The notes under the pieces: model-generated
What the model saw: the letters and a program-made list of their open reading frames with translations, nothing else
What the model was told of the DNA's origin: nothing
The model's database searches: none
Part shown: in pieces, positions 1 through 6,031 of the stretch
Position numbering within the stretch: position 1 is the first letter of the stretch
How the letters are laid out: every line of letters starts with the position of its first letter
Assembly: GCA_011192085.1 (NCBI GenBank)
Contig: DUEQ01000484.1
Coordinates: forward strand, 1-6,076
DNA length: 6,076 nt
Direction of reading: 5' to 3'
Origin: Caldilineae bacterium
GTDB lineage: Bacteria; Chloroflexota; Anaerolineae; J102
Translations under genes and position numbers: made by a program

Positions 1-850
1 ACAACTCGAAGGTCATTTCGTTTTGTCGCAGCACGACATGATAGGCCATGGCCGCGAACAAGAAGTTGAGTTGGGAGTCCACCGGCTCGTTGGGAAGCTG
101 GGTCGTGGTTTTGAACATGCCATGCAGGTTTTGAATCATGGCCCGGCCCGCGCTCTTGTACCCCACCTCGGGGTCGACGGCCACGTCCAGCAGGTGCATG
201 CGCCCCTGGCGGGGCGGAAAGCCCAGCACATAAGCCACAGGCGTTTCGTTCCGCACGATGGCCCAGCCTTGCATGCCCGCTTCCGCGTAGCGGAGCAAGG
301 TGGCTTTCTCCCGCTGCCAGCAGGGACGCGTCTCATGCCAGGCATCGAAGTAACCTTCCAGCAAAGGGCTAGGCTCTATCTTCACCGCCCGTTCGCGATG
401 AATGGGCAGCGGTCCTTGCTCCTCGTCCCGCTCCCACACCAACAGCTCCCGCCCCAATTGCCAGCCCAGGTCTTCATACAGTTTCCGGGCGTGGGCGTTG
501 TCGCTCAGCACCTCCAGTTGCAGGCGCTGCAATCCCAGCGTCCGCGCATGCTCCATGACGTTCGACATCAGGGCGCGAGCCACGCCCCGTCCCCGGTGCT
601 CCGGGGCTACGCCCAGACCGGCCACCCAGCCCCGCTCCTCGCGACGGGCCAAAAGGACGACGCCGATGGGGACGTCGCCCGCCTGGGCCACCAGAGATTG
701 GGAGAGGAGGATGTCATGCGCGTGGATGAAGAAATCGAACTGATGGGGACGGAAACGGATGGGCGTGGCGTAATCGTCGTAGCTGGCGTTGAGCAGCGCG
801 GTCAGTTGGTCGGTGGTGAATTCGGAGGCGGGATGGAGGGAAATGGGCAT
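1..850 (-). CDS. GNAT family N-acetyltransferase, probable tandem GNAT, 3' end outside window
   Basis: An open frame runs without a stop from an ATG at 850-848 to the window edge, giving 283 residues and continuing. The first domain (about residues 1-140) has clear GNAT signatures. Motif A is GLGVAPEHRGRGVARALM near residues 78-95, with the acetyl-CoA pyrophosphate loop R86-G-R-G89-V-A91. It is followed by motif B, NAHARKLYEDLGW (118-130), with the usual Tyr (Y125). Residues about 150-283 look like a second, degenerate acyltransferase half (GWAIVRNETPVAYVLGF, then LLDVAVDPEVG) without a good CoA loop, so only the N-terminal half is likely catalytic. The substrate cannot be told. The start is the first ATG after an in-frame TGA about 20 bases upstream. 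No Shine-Dalgarno precedes it; a heptamer repeat occupies that space. A 181-base gap separates it from the deaminase gene, so it may be a separate unit or read-through from the operon. The family is secure; the two-domain layout is inferred. Confidence 0.85.
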   Translation of the reverse strand, partial: MPISLHPASEFTTDQLTALLNASYDDYATPIRFRPHQFDFFIHAHDILLSQSLVAQAGDVPIGVVLLARREERGWVAGLGVAPEHRGRGVARALMSNVMEHARTLGLQRLQLEVLSDNAHARKLYEDLGWQLGRELLVWERDEEQGPLPIHRERAVKIEPSPLLEGYFDAWHETRPCWQREKATLLRYAEAGMQGWAIVRNETPVAYVLGFPPRQGRMHLLDVAVDPEVGYKSAGRAMIQNLHGMFKTTTQLPNEPVDSQLNFLFAAMAYHVVLRQNEMTFEL

Positions 851-858
851 GGGAAGTT

Positions 859-886
859 CAGCATTCAGTAATCAGTGAGTAGTGAA
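859..886. repeat. degenerate heptamer tandem repeat, four units
   Basis: Four consecutive 7-base units read CAGCATT, CAGTAAT, CAGTGAG and TAGTGAA on the plus strand. They resemble the short heptameric tandem repeats (STRR-like) seen between genes in cyanobacteria and, from memory, in Chloroflexota. The array lies 9-36 bases upstream of the acetyltransferase ATG, covering the place where a ribosome binding site would normally be. The units are only partly conserved, so the repeat is visible but weak. Confidence 0.5.
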
Positions 887-928
887 CGGTTTGAGGGCGG
901 GCGAGCGTTGATAGAAATGAACATGGTG

Positions 929-984
929 GCAAGTAGCAGGTCGCAAGGGGCAGGCAGTACTGCGCGAAGTGACCTGCTACTTGC
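929..984. repeat. 14-bp perfect inverted repeat with inner palindrome
   Basis: The arms GCAAGTAGCAGGTC (929-942) and GACCTGCTACTTGC (971-984) are exact reverse complements separated by 28 bases. The spacer holds a second, partial copy of the left arm (GCAAGGGGCAGGCA, 943-956, 10 of 14 identical) and a perfect 10-bp palindrome, GCAGTACTGC (954-963). It lies about 50 bases past the deaminase stop codon. Neither strand has a T-run after the stem, so it is not a classical intrinsic terminator. It could still block RNA 3' ends or be a mobile REP-like or MITE-like remnant. Confidence 0.7.
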
Positions 985-1031
985 ATGCCTATCCTCTTCC
1001 TCGTTGCGCCTTTTGCGGTTTTACGTGAGAC

Positions 1032-2099
1032 TTACTCTCGGAACAGCTCAGCGAATTCCTGTAGAAACGCTTGTTCCATCTCGGCTTTTTCCATCTCGGA
1101 CAGAAAGCTCGCGCGCAGGGCATTCAAGGATACCTGCATCAGGTCGTCCGCGTCAAACCCGAAGGCGTCCACCAGCACCCGATACTCCTGATTCAGTGTC
1201 GTATTGAACAGGGGCGGATCATCACTGTTCACGGTTACATACACGCCCGCATCCCAGAACCTTGGCAGGGGATGCGAGGCGAAGTCGGGATAGACGCCCA
1301 GGCGAATGTTGGAAGTGAGATTGATTTCCAGGGGAATCTGATGCTCGACAAGGTAATTCATGAGGTCGGGATCCTCGATGGCCCGCACGCCATGCCCGAT
1401 GCGCTCCGCACCTAGCGCCTGGATCGCGCCCCACACGCCTTCCGGCCCCACGTGCTCCCCCGCGTGAGGCGCGCTGTGCAGGCCGCCCGCGCGGGCCCGC
1501 TCGAACGCGTGGGCGAAGGGTTCGGGCGGCGCGCCGATCTCATATCCGCCCAGACCCAGCGCCACGACCCCGCGCTCCCTCCAGGCCAGGGCCATTTCCA
1601 CCGTGGGATCGCTGGCCGCGCCCGTGTAGCGCCTGGTCTGCTTGTCGAAGCTGAGGTTGCGGGGGATGTCGATGATCCAGGCCAGCTTCACTCCAAACCG
1701 GTCGCGAGCCTCCGCCCGCCCCGCATCCAGTCCGGCGATGAGGTCGTCGGGCGTTAGGCCCTTGCCCTGCCATAGATGGGTGTAGGCGGTGAAGGTGATT
1801 TCCGCATAGCGGACGTTTTGCCGGGCCAGCTCCCGGGCCATGGCCACGACAATAAAAGCGAAGTCGTCGGGCGTGCGCAGCAGGTCGGAGAGGGTGAGAT
1901 AAACCTGGATGAAGTGATGGAAATCGCGAAAGCGGAACCACGCTTGCAGGCCTGCGGGATCGTCCGCGGGCAGAGAGACGCTATGCCGTCGGGCCAAGGC
2001 CAGCGCGGTCTCGGGCGTGATGCTCCCCTCCAGGTGAAGGTGCAGCTCCACCTTGGGCATGGCCTCCGCGAAGCGATGTAATTGTTGGCGCGAGGTCAT
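1032..2099 (-). CDS. add: adenosine deaminase
   Basis: A metal-dependent cytosolic deaminase converting adenosine and deoxyadenosine to inosine and deoxyinosine with release of ammonia (purine salvage). The 355-residue product (from the ATG at 2099-2097) has the complete active-site set of the adenosine/AMP deaminase family. The zinc ligand pair is HLH in KVELHLHLEGS (H20, H22). HAGEH (H212, E215) supplies another ligand and the proton-shuttling Glu. IGHG carries H236, and VNSDDP carries D293 and D294. The length is near the family norm of 330-360. A TTG at 2111-2109 in the same frame would add MEER. I prefer the ATG because GGAAG lies 5 bases before it, although that spacing is tight. The gene starts 28 bases after the permease stop and is probably the last gene of the operon. 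Related COG1816 enzymes act on adenine or 6-aminodeoxyfutalosine, so exact specificity is inferred; the transporter context favours nucleosides. Confidence 0.93.
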   Translation of the reverse strand: MTSRQQLHRFAEAMPKVELHLHLEGSITPETALALARRHSVSLPADDPAGLQAWFRFRDFHHFIQVYLTLSDLLRTPDDFAFIVVAMARELARQNVRYAEITFTAYTHLWQGKGLTPDDLIAGLDAGRAEARDRFGVKLAWIIDIPRNLSFDKQTRRYTGAASDPTVEMALAWRERGVVALGLGGYEIGAPPEPFAHAFERARAGGLHSAPHAGEHVGPEGVWGAIQALGAERIGHGVRAIEDPDLMNYLVEHQIPLEINLTSNIRLGVYPDFASHPLPRFWDAGVYVTVNSDDPPLFNTTLNQEYRVLVDAFGFDADDLMQVSLNALRASFLSEMEKAEMEQAFLQEFAELFRE

Positions 2100-2127
2100 C
2101 CTTTCTTCCAACTCACAATGGTTCCCG

Positions 2128-3057
2128 TTACCTTTCCCCGCGGATGTAGGGGATGCCCAAGGCCGCGGGCGCGCCCAGGTGTCGCCGCATGCGTTCGCCC
2201 GTGGCGAACACCAACACCAAAATCGTGAACAGATAGGGCAGCATGTTCAGGAAATAGGTGGGGATGGTGATGCCGATGGTCTGGAGATTGAACTGCAACG
2301 CCTGCACGCCTCCGAACAGATACGCGCCCAACATGGCTCGCCATGGCTCCCAAAACGCGAAGATGACCAGGGCGATGGCGATCCAGCCGCGGCCCCCGCT
2401 TATGCCCTCGGTCCAGCCGGGCGTATAGGCTAGGGACAGAGAGGCCCCGCCCAGGCCCGCGAGCACGCCGCCCACGAAGGTGTAAATGTAGCGGGTGCGG
2501 GCCACGTTCACGCCCATGACGTCCGCAGTGGCTGGGTCTTCGCCCACCGCGCGCAGATGCAGGCCGGGCCGAGTGCGATGAATGACGTAGGCGGAGGCCG
2601 GGACCAGGAGAAAGGTGAGATACACCAGGATGTCGTGGCTGAAAAGCACGGGCCCGAGAACGGGAAGATCACTGAGCGCGGGGAGATGGATAGCATCGAA
2701 CTGGGGGCCCTGCACCCCCACGTAATTCTGCCCCATGAAAGAGGAAAGTCCGATGCCGAAAATCGTCAGCGCCAGACCGCTCACCACCTGATCGGCGTGG
2801 AGGGTGATGGTGAGGAATGCGTGGATGAGGCTGAGAAGTCCGCCCGCGAGCATGGCCGCGAGCACCCCCGCCCAGGGATTCCCCGTCTTTACGCCCACGA
2901 TAAACCCGGAGACCGCACCTACCAGCATCATGCCCTCGACTCCCAGGTTGAGGATGCCCGACCGCTCCGCGAAGATCTCGCCCACGGCCGCATAGATAAC
3001 GGGCGCGCCCGCTCGGATAGCTGTTGCCAGGATGGTGATGATGAAAGCCGTTTCCAT
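2128..3057 (-). CDS. nupQ: nucleoside ABC transporter permease, NupQ/YufQ type
   Basis: One of two inner-membrane subunits forming the channel of a BMP-type nucleoside importer. The 309-residue product is highly hydrophobic, with about eight or nine potential membrane segments, and fits the branched-chain-type permease family (BPD_transp_2). Diagnostic stretches are ERSGILNLGVEGMML (31-45), the ATPase-coupling loop VGEDPATADVMGVNV (161-175), and GGRGWIAIALVIFAFWEPW (211-229). The ATG at 3057-3055 is preceded by AGGT with an 8-base spacer, the clearest ribosome binding site in the operon. The upstream permease stop is only 5 bases away, so the two are very likely translationally coupled. It is shorter than its partner, as is usual for this pair. 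Direct substrate evidence is absent; nucleosides are inferred from family and from the adjoining deaminase. Confidence 0.92.
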   Translation of the reverse strand: METAFIITILATAIRAGAPVIYAAVGEIFAERSGILNLGVEGMMLVGAVSGFIVGVKTGNPWAGVLAAMLAGGLLSLIHAFLTITLHADQVVSGLALTIFGIGLSSFMGQNYVGVQGPQFDAIHLPALSDLPVLGPVLFSHDILVYLTFLLVPASAYVIHRTRPGLHLRAVGEDPATADVMGVNVARTRYIYTFVGGVLAGLGGASLSLAYTPGWTEGISGGRGWIAIALVIFAFWEPWRAMLGAYLFGGVQALQFNLQTIGITIPTYFLNMLPYLFTILVLVFATGERMRRHLGAPAALGIPYIRGER

Positions 3058-3062
3058 ACGCT

Positions 3063-4178
3063 TTACCTGATTCGCAGGCGGTAGCGGCTGAAGATCTCGC
3101 CGCCAAGAACGAAGAAGAGAATAAGGCCTTGCAAGATATCGGAGATGGAGCGAGGCAGATTCATGGTGAGCTGGATCTGATCCCCGGCCACGAGCAACCC
3201 CCCGAACAACACGGCCACCAGCAACACGCCGAAAGGATTCAGCTTGGCCAGCCAGGCTACGATGATGGCGGTGTAGCCATAACTGGGTGAAAGCCCCCGT
3301 TGCAACCGATGGGCCACGCCCGCCATCTCGGTCATGCCCGCCAGCCCCGCCAACGCGCCCGAAAGCATCATCACCAGGATGATGTTACGCGCAGTGGGCA
3401 TGCCTGCATGGCGGGCCGCTTCGGGATTCTCGCCGATGACGCGCACCTCATAGCCCCACTTGGTGCGATTCAGCAGAAACCACACGAACACCGCGGCCAG
3501 GATCGCCAGCAACAAGCCGGCATGCACGCGGTGTCCTTTGGGCAGCAAAGGCAGCCAGGTCAGCTTGGGCAGCCAGATGGCCCTATCGAGGATCGCCGTG
3601 TTGGGAAAGCCCAACCCGCCCGGATCGCGCCACAGGATATCCACAAAATAGAGCACCCACGACATGGCGACATAGTTCAGCATGAGCGACGTGATGATCT
3701 CGTTCACCTGCAAAACGCCCTTGAGCACGCCGGGGATCGCTCCCCACAATCCGCCCGCGAGGAGGGCCGCGCCCATCATCAACAGGATGGCCAGCCACGG
3801 GGGAAGATTCCAGGCGGCATAGAGATACAACCCCACGCCCGCGGCAGCCCACGCGCCCATCCACAATTGCCCCTCCGCGCCAATGTTCCACAACTTCATG
3901 CGGAAGGCCACAGATACGCCCAGACCCGCCAGCATCAGAGGAATCGCCTTGACCAGGGTCTCGGCCACGCCATAGCCTGTGCCGAACGCGCCCTCGAACA
4001 TGGCCCGGTAGGCCGCCCAGGGATTCACGCCCTGCGAGGCGATGATCAACGCGCCCGCCAGCAGCGCCAGCGCCATTGAGGCGAGGGGGATGGCCCACGA
4101 AAGCCACCAGGGCGTGGTCAGCCGCCGCTCCAGGCTGAATCGGGGAAGTCGGTGGGATGAGGATGATGATTGGCTCAT
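3063..4178 (-). CDS. nupP: nucleoside ABC transporter permease, NupP/YufP type
   Basis: The larger of the two channel-forming subunits, 371 residues. A short serine-rich, basic N-terminal tail (MSQSSSSSHR to about residue 22) precedes the first membrane helix at about 25-47, followed by several more hydrophobic segments. Family motifs are LWNIGAEGQLWMGAW (96-110), NEIITSLMLNYVA (159-171), the cytoplasmic coupling loop IGENPEAARHAGM (248-260), and SPSYGYTAIIVAWL (297-310). This is the usual pattern of the BmpA/NupN-dependent importers related to branched-chain amino acid permeases. The start at 4178-4176 follows the ATPase stop by 32 bases. No Shine-Dalgarno is visible (the bases before the ATG read TTTTGCCTC), so initiation may rely on coupling or a weak-SD mechanism. 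No alternative in-frame start looks better. Confidence 0.92.
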   Translation of the reverse strand: MSQSSSSSHRLPRFSLERRLTTPWWLSWAIPLASMALALLAGALIIASQGVNPWAAYRAMFEGAFGTGYGVAETLVKAIPLMLAGLGVSVAFRMKLWNIGAEGQLWMGAWAAAGVGLYLYAAWNLPPWLAILLMMGAALLAGGLWGAIPGVLKGVLQVNEIITSLMLNYVAMSWVLYFVDILWRDPGGLGFPNTAILDRAIWLPKLTWLPLLPKGHRVHAGLLLAILAAVFVWFLLNRTKWGYEVRVIGENPEAARHAGMPTARNIILVMMLSGALAGLAGMTEMAGVAHRLQRGLSPSYGYTAIIVAWLAKLNPFGVLLVAVLFGGLLVAGDQIQLTMNLPRSISDILQGLILFFVLGGEIFSRYRLRIR

Positions 4179-4210
4179 GAGGCAAAAGATTGGTGTGATA
4201 CGTGGAACGG

Positions 4211-5758
4211 TTATGACGTGTGCTGGTTGGCTACCCGTTCTCCAGCCATCATCAGGCCGATCTCGTTGCGATCCGCCCGATCCGCGGGCGTTTCACCCAT
4301 GATCTCGCCCTCGTAGATGACCAGGATGCGGTCCGAAAGCTGCATGACCTCATCCAGGTCCTCGGAGATGAGCAGAATGCCTGCGCCTTTTTCCCGCTCG
4401 GCGATGAGCTGCTTGCGCACCGATTCGGTGGCCCCTACATCCAGCCCTTGGGTGGGGTGCATGGCGATGATCAAGCCAGGTTCAGAGCTGAGCTCCCGAG
4501 CCAGGATGAGCTTTTGCAGATTGCCGCCCGAAAGCAGTCGGGCCTTGGTCTGAATGCCGGGGGCGATGATGTTGAATCGCTGGATCAGGTTGCGGGCGAA
4601 ATTCCGCACATAGCGCCAGTCGATGAGCGGACCCCGAGCCATGGGCGGCTGGCGGTAGTTCTTCATGATGAGATTTTCAGAGAGGCTCATATTGCCGACC
4701 GAGCCCTCCTTGTGGCGATCTTCGGGGATATGAGCCACCCCTTGCCGGATGATATCCTGAGTCGAGGCCTGGGTCATATCCTTGCCGTAGAGGCGGATGC
4801 GGCCCTTTTCGATGGGGCGCAGCCCATACAGCGCCTCGGCCAGCTCCGTTTGTCCATTGCCCGAGACTCCGGCGACGCCCACGATCTCGTGTGCTCGCAC
4901 GACGAAACTCACTCCTTTCAACGCGGGCAGCCCCTTATCATTCAGAACGTGCAGGTCCTCCACCCGCAGCACCTCCTCGCCCGGCTCGATCGCCGGCTTT
5001 TCGATGCGGAAGATCACGGGCCGCCCCACCATCATCTCCGCCAACTTCTCCTTGGTCACTTCGTCGATATCCACCGTGGCCACCACCTTGCCCTGACGCA
5101 GCACCGTCACCCGGTCGGCGATGGCCATCACCTCATCCAGCTTGTGGGAGATAAAGATGATGGTGTGGCCCTTCTCGGCCATGCTGCGCAGGGTTTTGAA
5201 CAACTCCTCAGTCTCTTGCGGGGTGAGGACCGCAGTGGGCTCGTCCAAAATCAGGATCTGGGCTCCGCGATAAAGGGCCTTGATGATCTCCACCCGCTGC
5301 TGCTCGCCCACGCTGAGCTGCCAGATGTAGGCGTCGGGATCGATCTTCAGGCCATATTGCTCCGAAAGCGCCTGGATTTTCGCTCGGGCTTTTTCCAGGC
5401 TCAGCCGAAACCGGGGCTCATCCAGCCCGAGAATGACATTCTCGATCACCGTCAGGGTGGGGACCAACCGGAAATGCTGGTGAACCATGCCCACGCCCGC
5501 GGCGATGGCGTCTCGGGGCGAATGAAAGACGACCTTCTCGCCGTTGATGAAGATATCGCCTTCTTCGGGCGTGTAGAGGCCGGAGAGCACGTTCATCAAG
5601 GTGGATTTGCCCGCCCCATTTTCTCCCAACAGGGCGTGGATCTCCCCACGACGAGCAAGAAAAGTCACATGATCATTGGCCACGACGCCGGGAAATCGCT
5701 TGACGATATCCCGCATTTCCACTGCGTTGTTTGATTGCTGGGCCGTTGGCGTGTTCAT
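4211..5758 (-). CDS. nupO: nucleoside ABC transporter, tandem ATPase subunit, NupO/YufO type
   Basis: The cytoplasmic energy subunit, with two fused ATP-binding domains (515 residues). Domain 1 is complete: Walker A GENGAGKS (45-52), Q-loop near VHQHF (92-96), signature LSVGEQQ (148-154), Walker B LILDEP with catalytic E173, and H-loop H205. Domain 2 is degenerate: its Walker A reads GVSGNGQTE (297-305) without the Lys, its signature LSGGN (409-413) is kept, its Walker B reads IAMHPTQGLD (431-440) with His where the catalytic Glu sits, and the H-loop position is SED. One active and one inactive site is normal for RbsA/YufO-type proteins. The chosen ATG (5758-5756) lies 51 bases after a predicted transcription start. 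A TTG at 5845 in frame would add 29 residues, but it sits in the -35 element and the terminator T-tract, so I reject it. No clear Shine-Dalgarno is visible. It is the first gene of the operon in the window. Confidence 0.94.
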   Translation of the reverse strand: MNTPTAQQSNNAVEMRDIVKRFPGVVANDHVTFLARRGEIHALLGENGAGKSTLMNVLSGLYTPEEGDIFINGEKVVFHSPRDAIAAGVGMVHQHFRLVPTLTVIENVILGLDEPRFRLSLEKARAKIQALSEQYGLKIDPDAYIWQLSVGEQQRVEIIKALYRGAQILILDEPTAVLTPQETEELFKTLRSMAEKGHTIIFISHKLDEVMAIADRVTVLRQGKVVATVDIDEVTKEKLAEMMVGRPVIFRIEKPAIEPGEEVLRVEDLHVLNDKGLPALKGVSFVVRAHEIVGVAGVSGNGQTELAEALYGLRPIEKGRIRLYGKDMTQASTQDIIRQGVAHIPEDRHKEGSVGNMSLSENLIMKNYRQPPMARGPLIDWRYVRNFARNLIQRFNIIAPGIQTKARLLSGGNLQKLILARELSSEPGLIIAMHPTQGLDVGATESVRKQLIAEREKGAGILLISEDLDEVMQLSDRILVIYEGEIMGETPADRADRNEIGLMMAGERVANQHTS

Positions 5759-5816
5759 CCGCGATTGAGGATTTGAGAAGGCGAGAAGCGCTCGGTTTGA
5801 ATAAAGGACAAGCAGG

Positions 5817-5845
5817 ATGATACCAGAAACAGGGTGGATCGCCAA
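5817..5845 (-). promoter_or_regulatory. putative sigma70-type promoter of the transporter operon, extended -10
   Basis: Read on the minus strand, TTGGCG (5845-5840, 4 of 6 to TTGACA) is followed after exactly 17 bases by TATCAT (5822-5817, 5 of 6 to TATAAT). The -10 is preceded by TGG, giving an extended -10 (TGn). Transcription would begin near G5809 and leave a leader of about 51 bases before the ATPase ATG. The -35 box starts within the T-tract of the terminator, so the operon appears insulated from transcription arriving from upstream and restarted here. No operator is recognised. Confidence 0.55.
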
Positions 5846-5887
5846 AAGAAAAACTCCGAGGCCTTGGATTGCTTACAGGCCTCGGAG
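5844..5887 (-). terminator. strong rho-independent terminator upstream of the operon
   Basis: On the minus strand, CTCCGAGGCCT (5887-5877) pairs perfectly over 11 bp with AGGCCTCGGAG (5864-5854) around a 12-base loop. TTTTTCTTTT follows directly (5853-5844). The plus strand has no T-run after the stem, so the terminator works toward the operon. It ends either an upstream minus-strand gene or small RNA, or acts as an attenuator in the leader of the transporter operon. Confidence 0.85.
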
Positions 5888-5888
5888 C

Positions 5889-5916
5889 CCTCCAAGCTCT
5901 CGCCCAAACTTGGAGG
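5889..5916 (-). repeat. hairpin H4, loop TTTGGGCGAGAG
   Basis: Arms CCTCCAAG and CTTGGAGG (minus strand, 5916-5909 and 5896-5889) form 8 perfect bp around a 12-base loop. It ends one base before the terminator stem. The loop is almost identical to that of hairpin H2. Its 3' arm could instead pair with the 5' arm of the terminator. Confidence 0.7.
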
Positions 5917-5919
5917 AGG

Positions 5920-5944
5920 ATGGGGGCGCCCCTCCTGCCCCCAT
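5920..5944 (-). repeat. hairpin H3, G/C-rich
   Basis: Arms ATGGGGGC and GCCCCCAT (minus strand, 5944-5937 and 5927-5920) form 8 perfect bp around a 9-base loop. The core GGGGCGCCCC (5923-5932) is itself a perfect 10-bp palindrome. Only 3 bases separate it from H4 and 5 from H2. Confidence 0.65.
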
Positions 5945-5949
5945 TCTTT

Positions 5950-5979
5950 CGCCCGACGCCTCTCGCCAAACGTCGGGCG
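5950..5979 (-). repeat. hairpin H2, loop TTTGGCGAGAGG
   Basis: Arms CGCCCGACG and CGTCGGGCG (minus strand, 5979-5971 and 5958-5950) form 9 perfect bp around a 12-base loop. The loop shares TTTGG and CGAGAG with the loop of H4, while the stems of the two hairpins differ entirely. Confidence 0.7.
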
Positions 5980-5994
5980 CCTCACTCCCTTCCC

Positions 5995-6018
5995 CCGCCC
6001 CCCAGGCTATGGGGGTGG
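5995..6018 (-). repeat. hairpin H1, C-run against G-run
   Basis: Minus-strand CCACCCCC (6018-6011) faces GGGGGCGG (6002-5995). This gives five G-C pairs, one A-C mismatch and two more C-G pairs, around an 8-base loop. It is the first hairpin of the array in the minus direction. Pairing is less certain than for H2-H4 because low-complexity runs pair easily by chance. Confidence 0.4.
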
Positions 6019-6031
6019 ATTATTTATTAGT

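Larger units (their letters stand above)
5854..6022 (-). ncRNA. candidate structured leader or small RNA, unassigned
   Basis: If transcribed on the minus strand from the tentative promoter at 6061-6032, this stretch would give an RNA of about 170-180 bases made of five consecutive hairpins ending in an intrinsic terminator. From 5854 to 5979, about 72 of 126 bases are paired in perfect stems, with linkers of 5, 3 and 1 base. I do not recognise a known riboswitch or small RNA class. The position before a nucleoside transporter suggested a purine riboswitch, but its three-way junction core is not seen. A cluster of REP-like palindromes is an equally good explanation. Confidence 0.35.

Noticed and set aside
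23..871. A 282-codon open frame on the plus strand at the left edge.
   Set aside because: The opposite strand encodes a clear GNAT acetyltransferase over the same bases. The plus-strand translation shows no family motif.
3300..4079. A 259-codon open frame on the plus strand opposite the larger permease.
   Set aside because: Its product is a low-complexity His/Gln/Arg-rich mirror of a permease with good family motifs.
4220..5734. A 504-codon open frame on the plus strand, antisense to the ATPase gene.
   Set aside because: It lies wholly opposite a gene with clear ABC ATPase motifs. Its translation is rich in His, Asp, Gln and Arg with no recognisable domain. Long antisense frames are expected in GC-rich genes.
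5759..5845. N-terminal extension of the ATPase from a TTG at 5845 (adds MAIHPVSGIILLVLYSNR and 11 more residues).
   Set aside because: The extension overlaps the terminator T-tract and a good promoter, uses a rare start codon, and has no counterpart at the start of YufO/RbsA-type ATPases, which begin shortly before the first strand, as here from the ATG at 5758.
5759..6022. Purine (or other known) riboswitch in the operon leader.
   Set aside because: I looked for the purine riboswitch three-way junction core (TATA...TATGG...GTTTCTACC-like bases) and found no match. The tandem-hairpin loops also do not carry the ACGR loop of guanidine-II.
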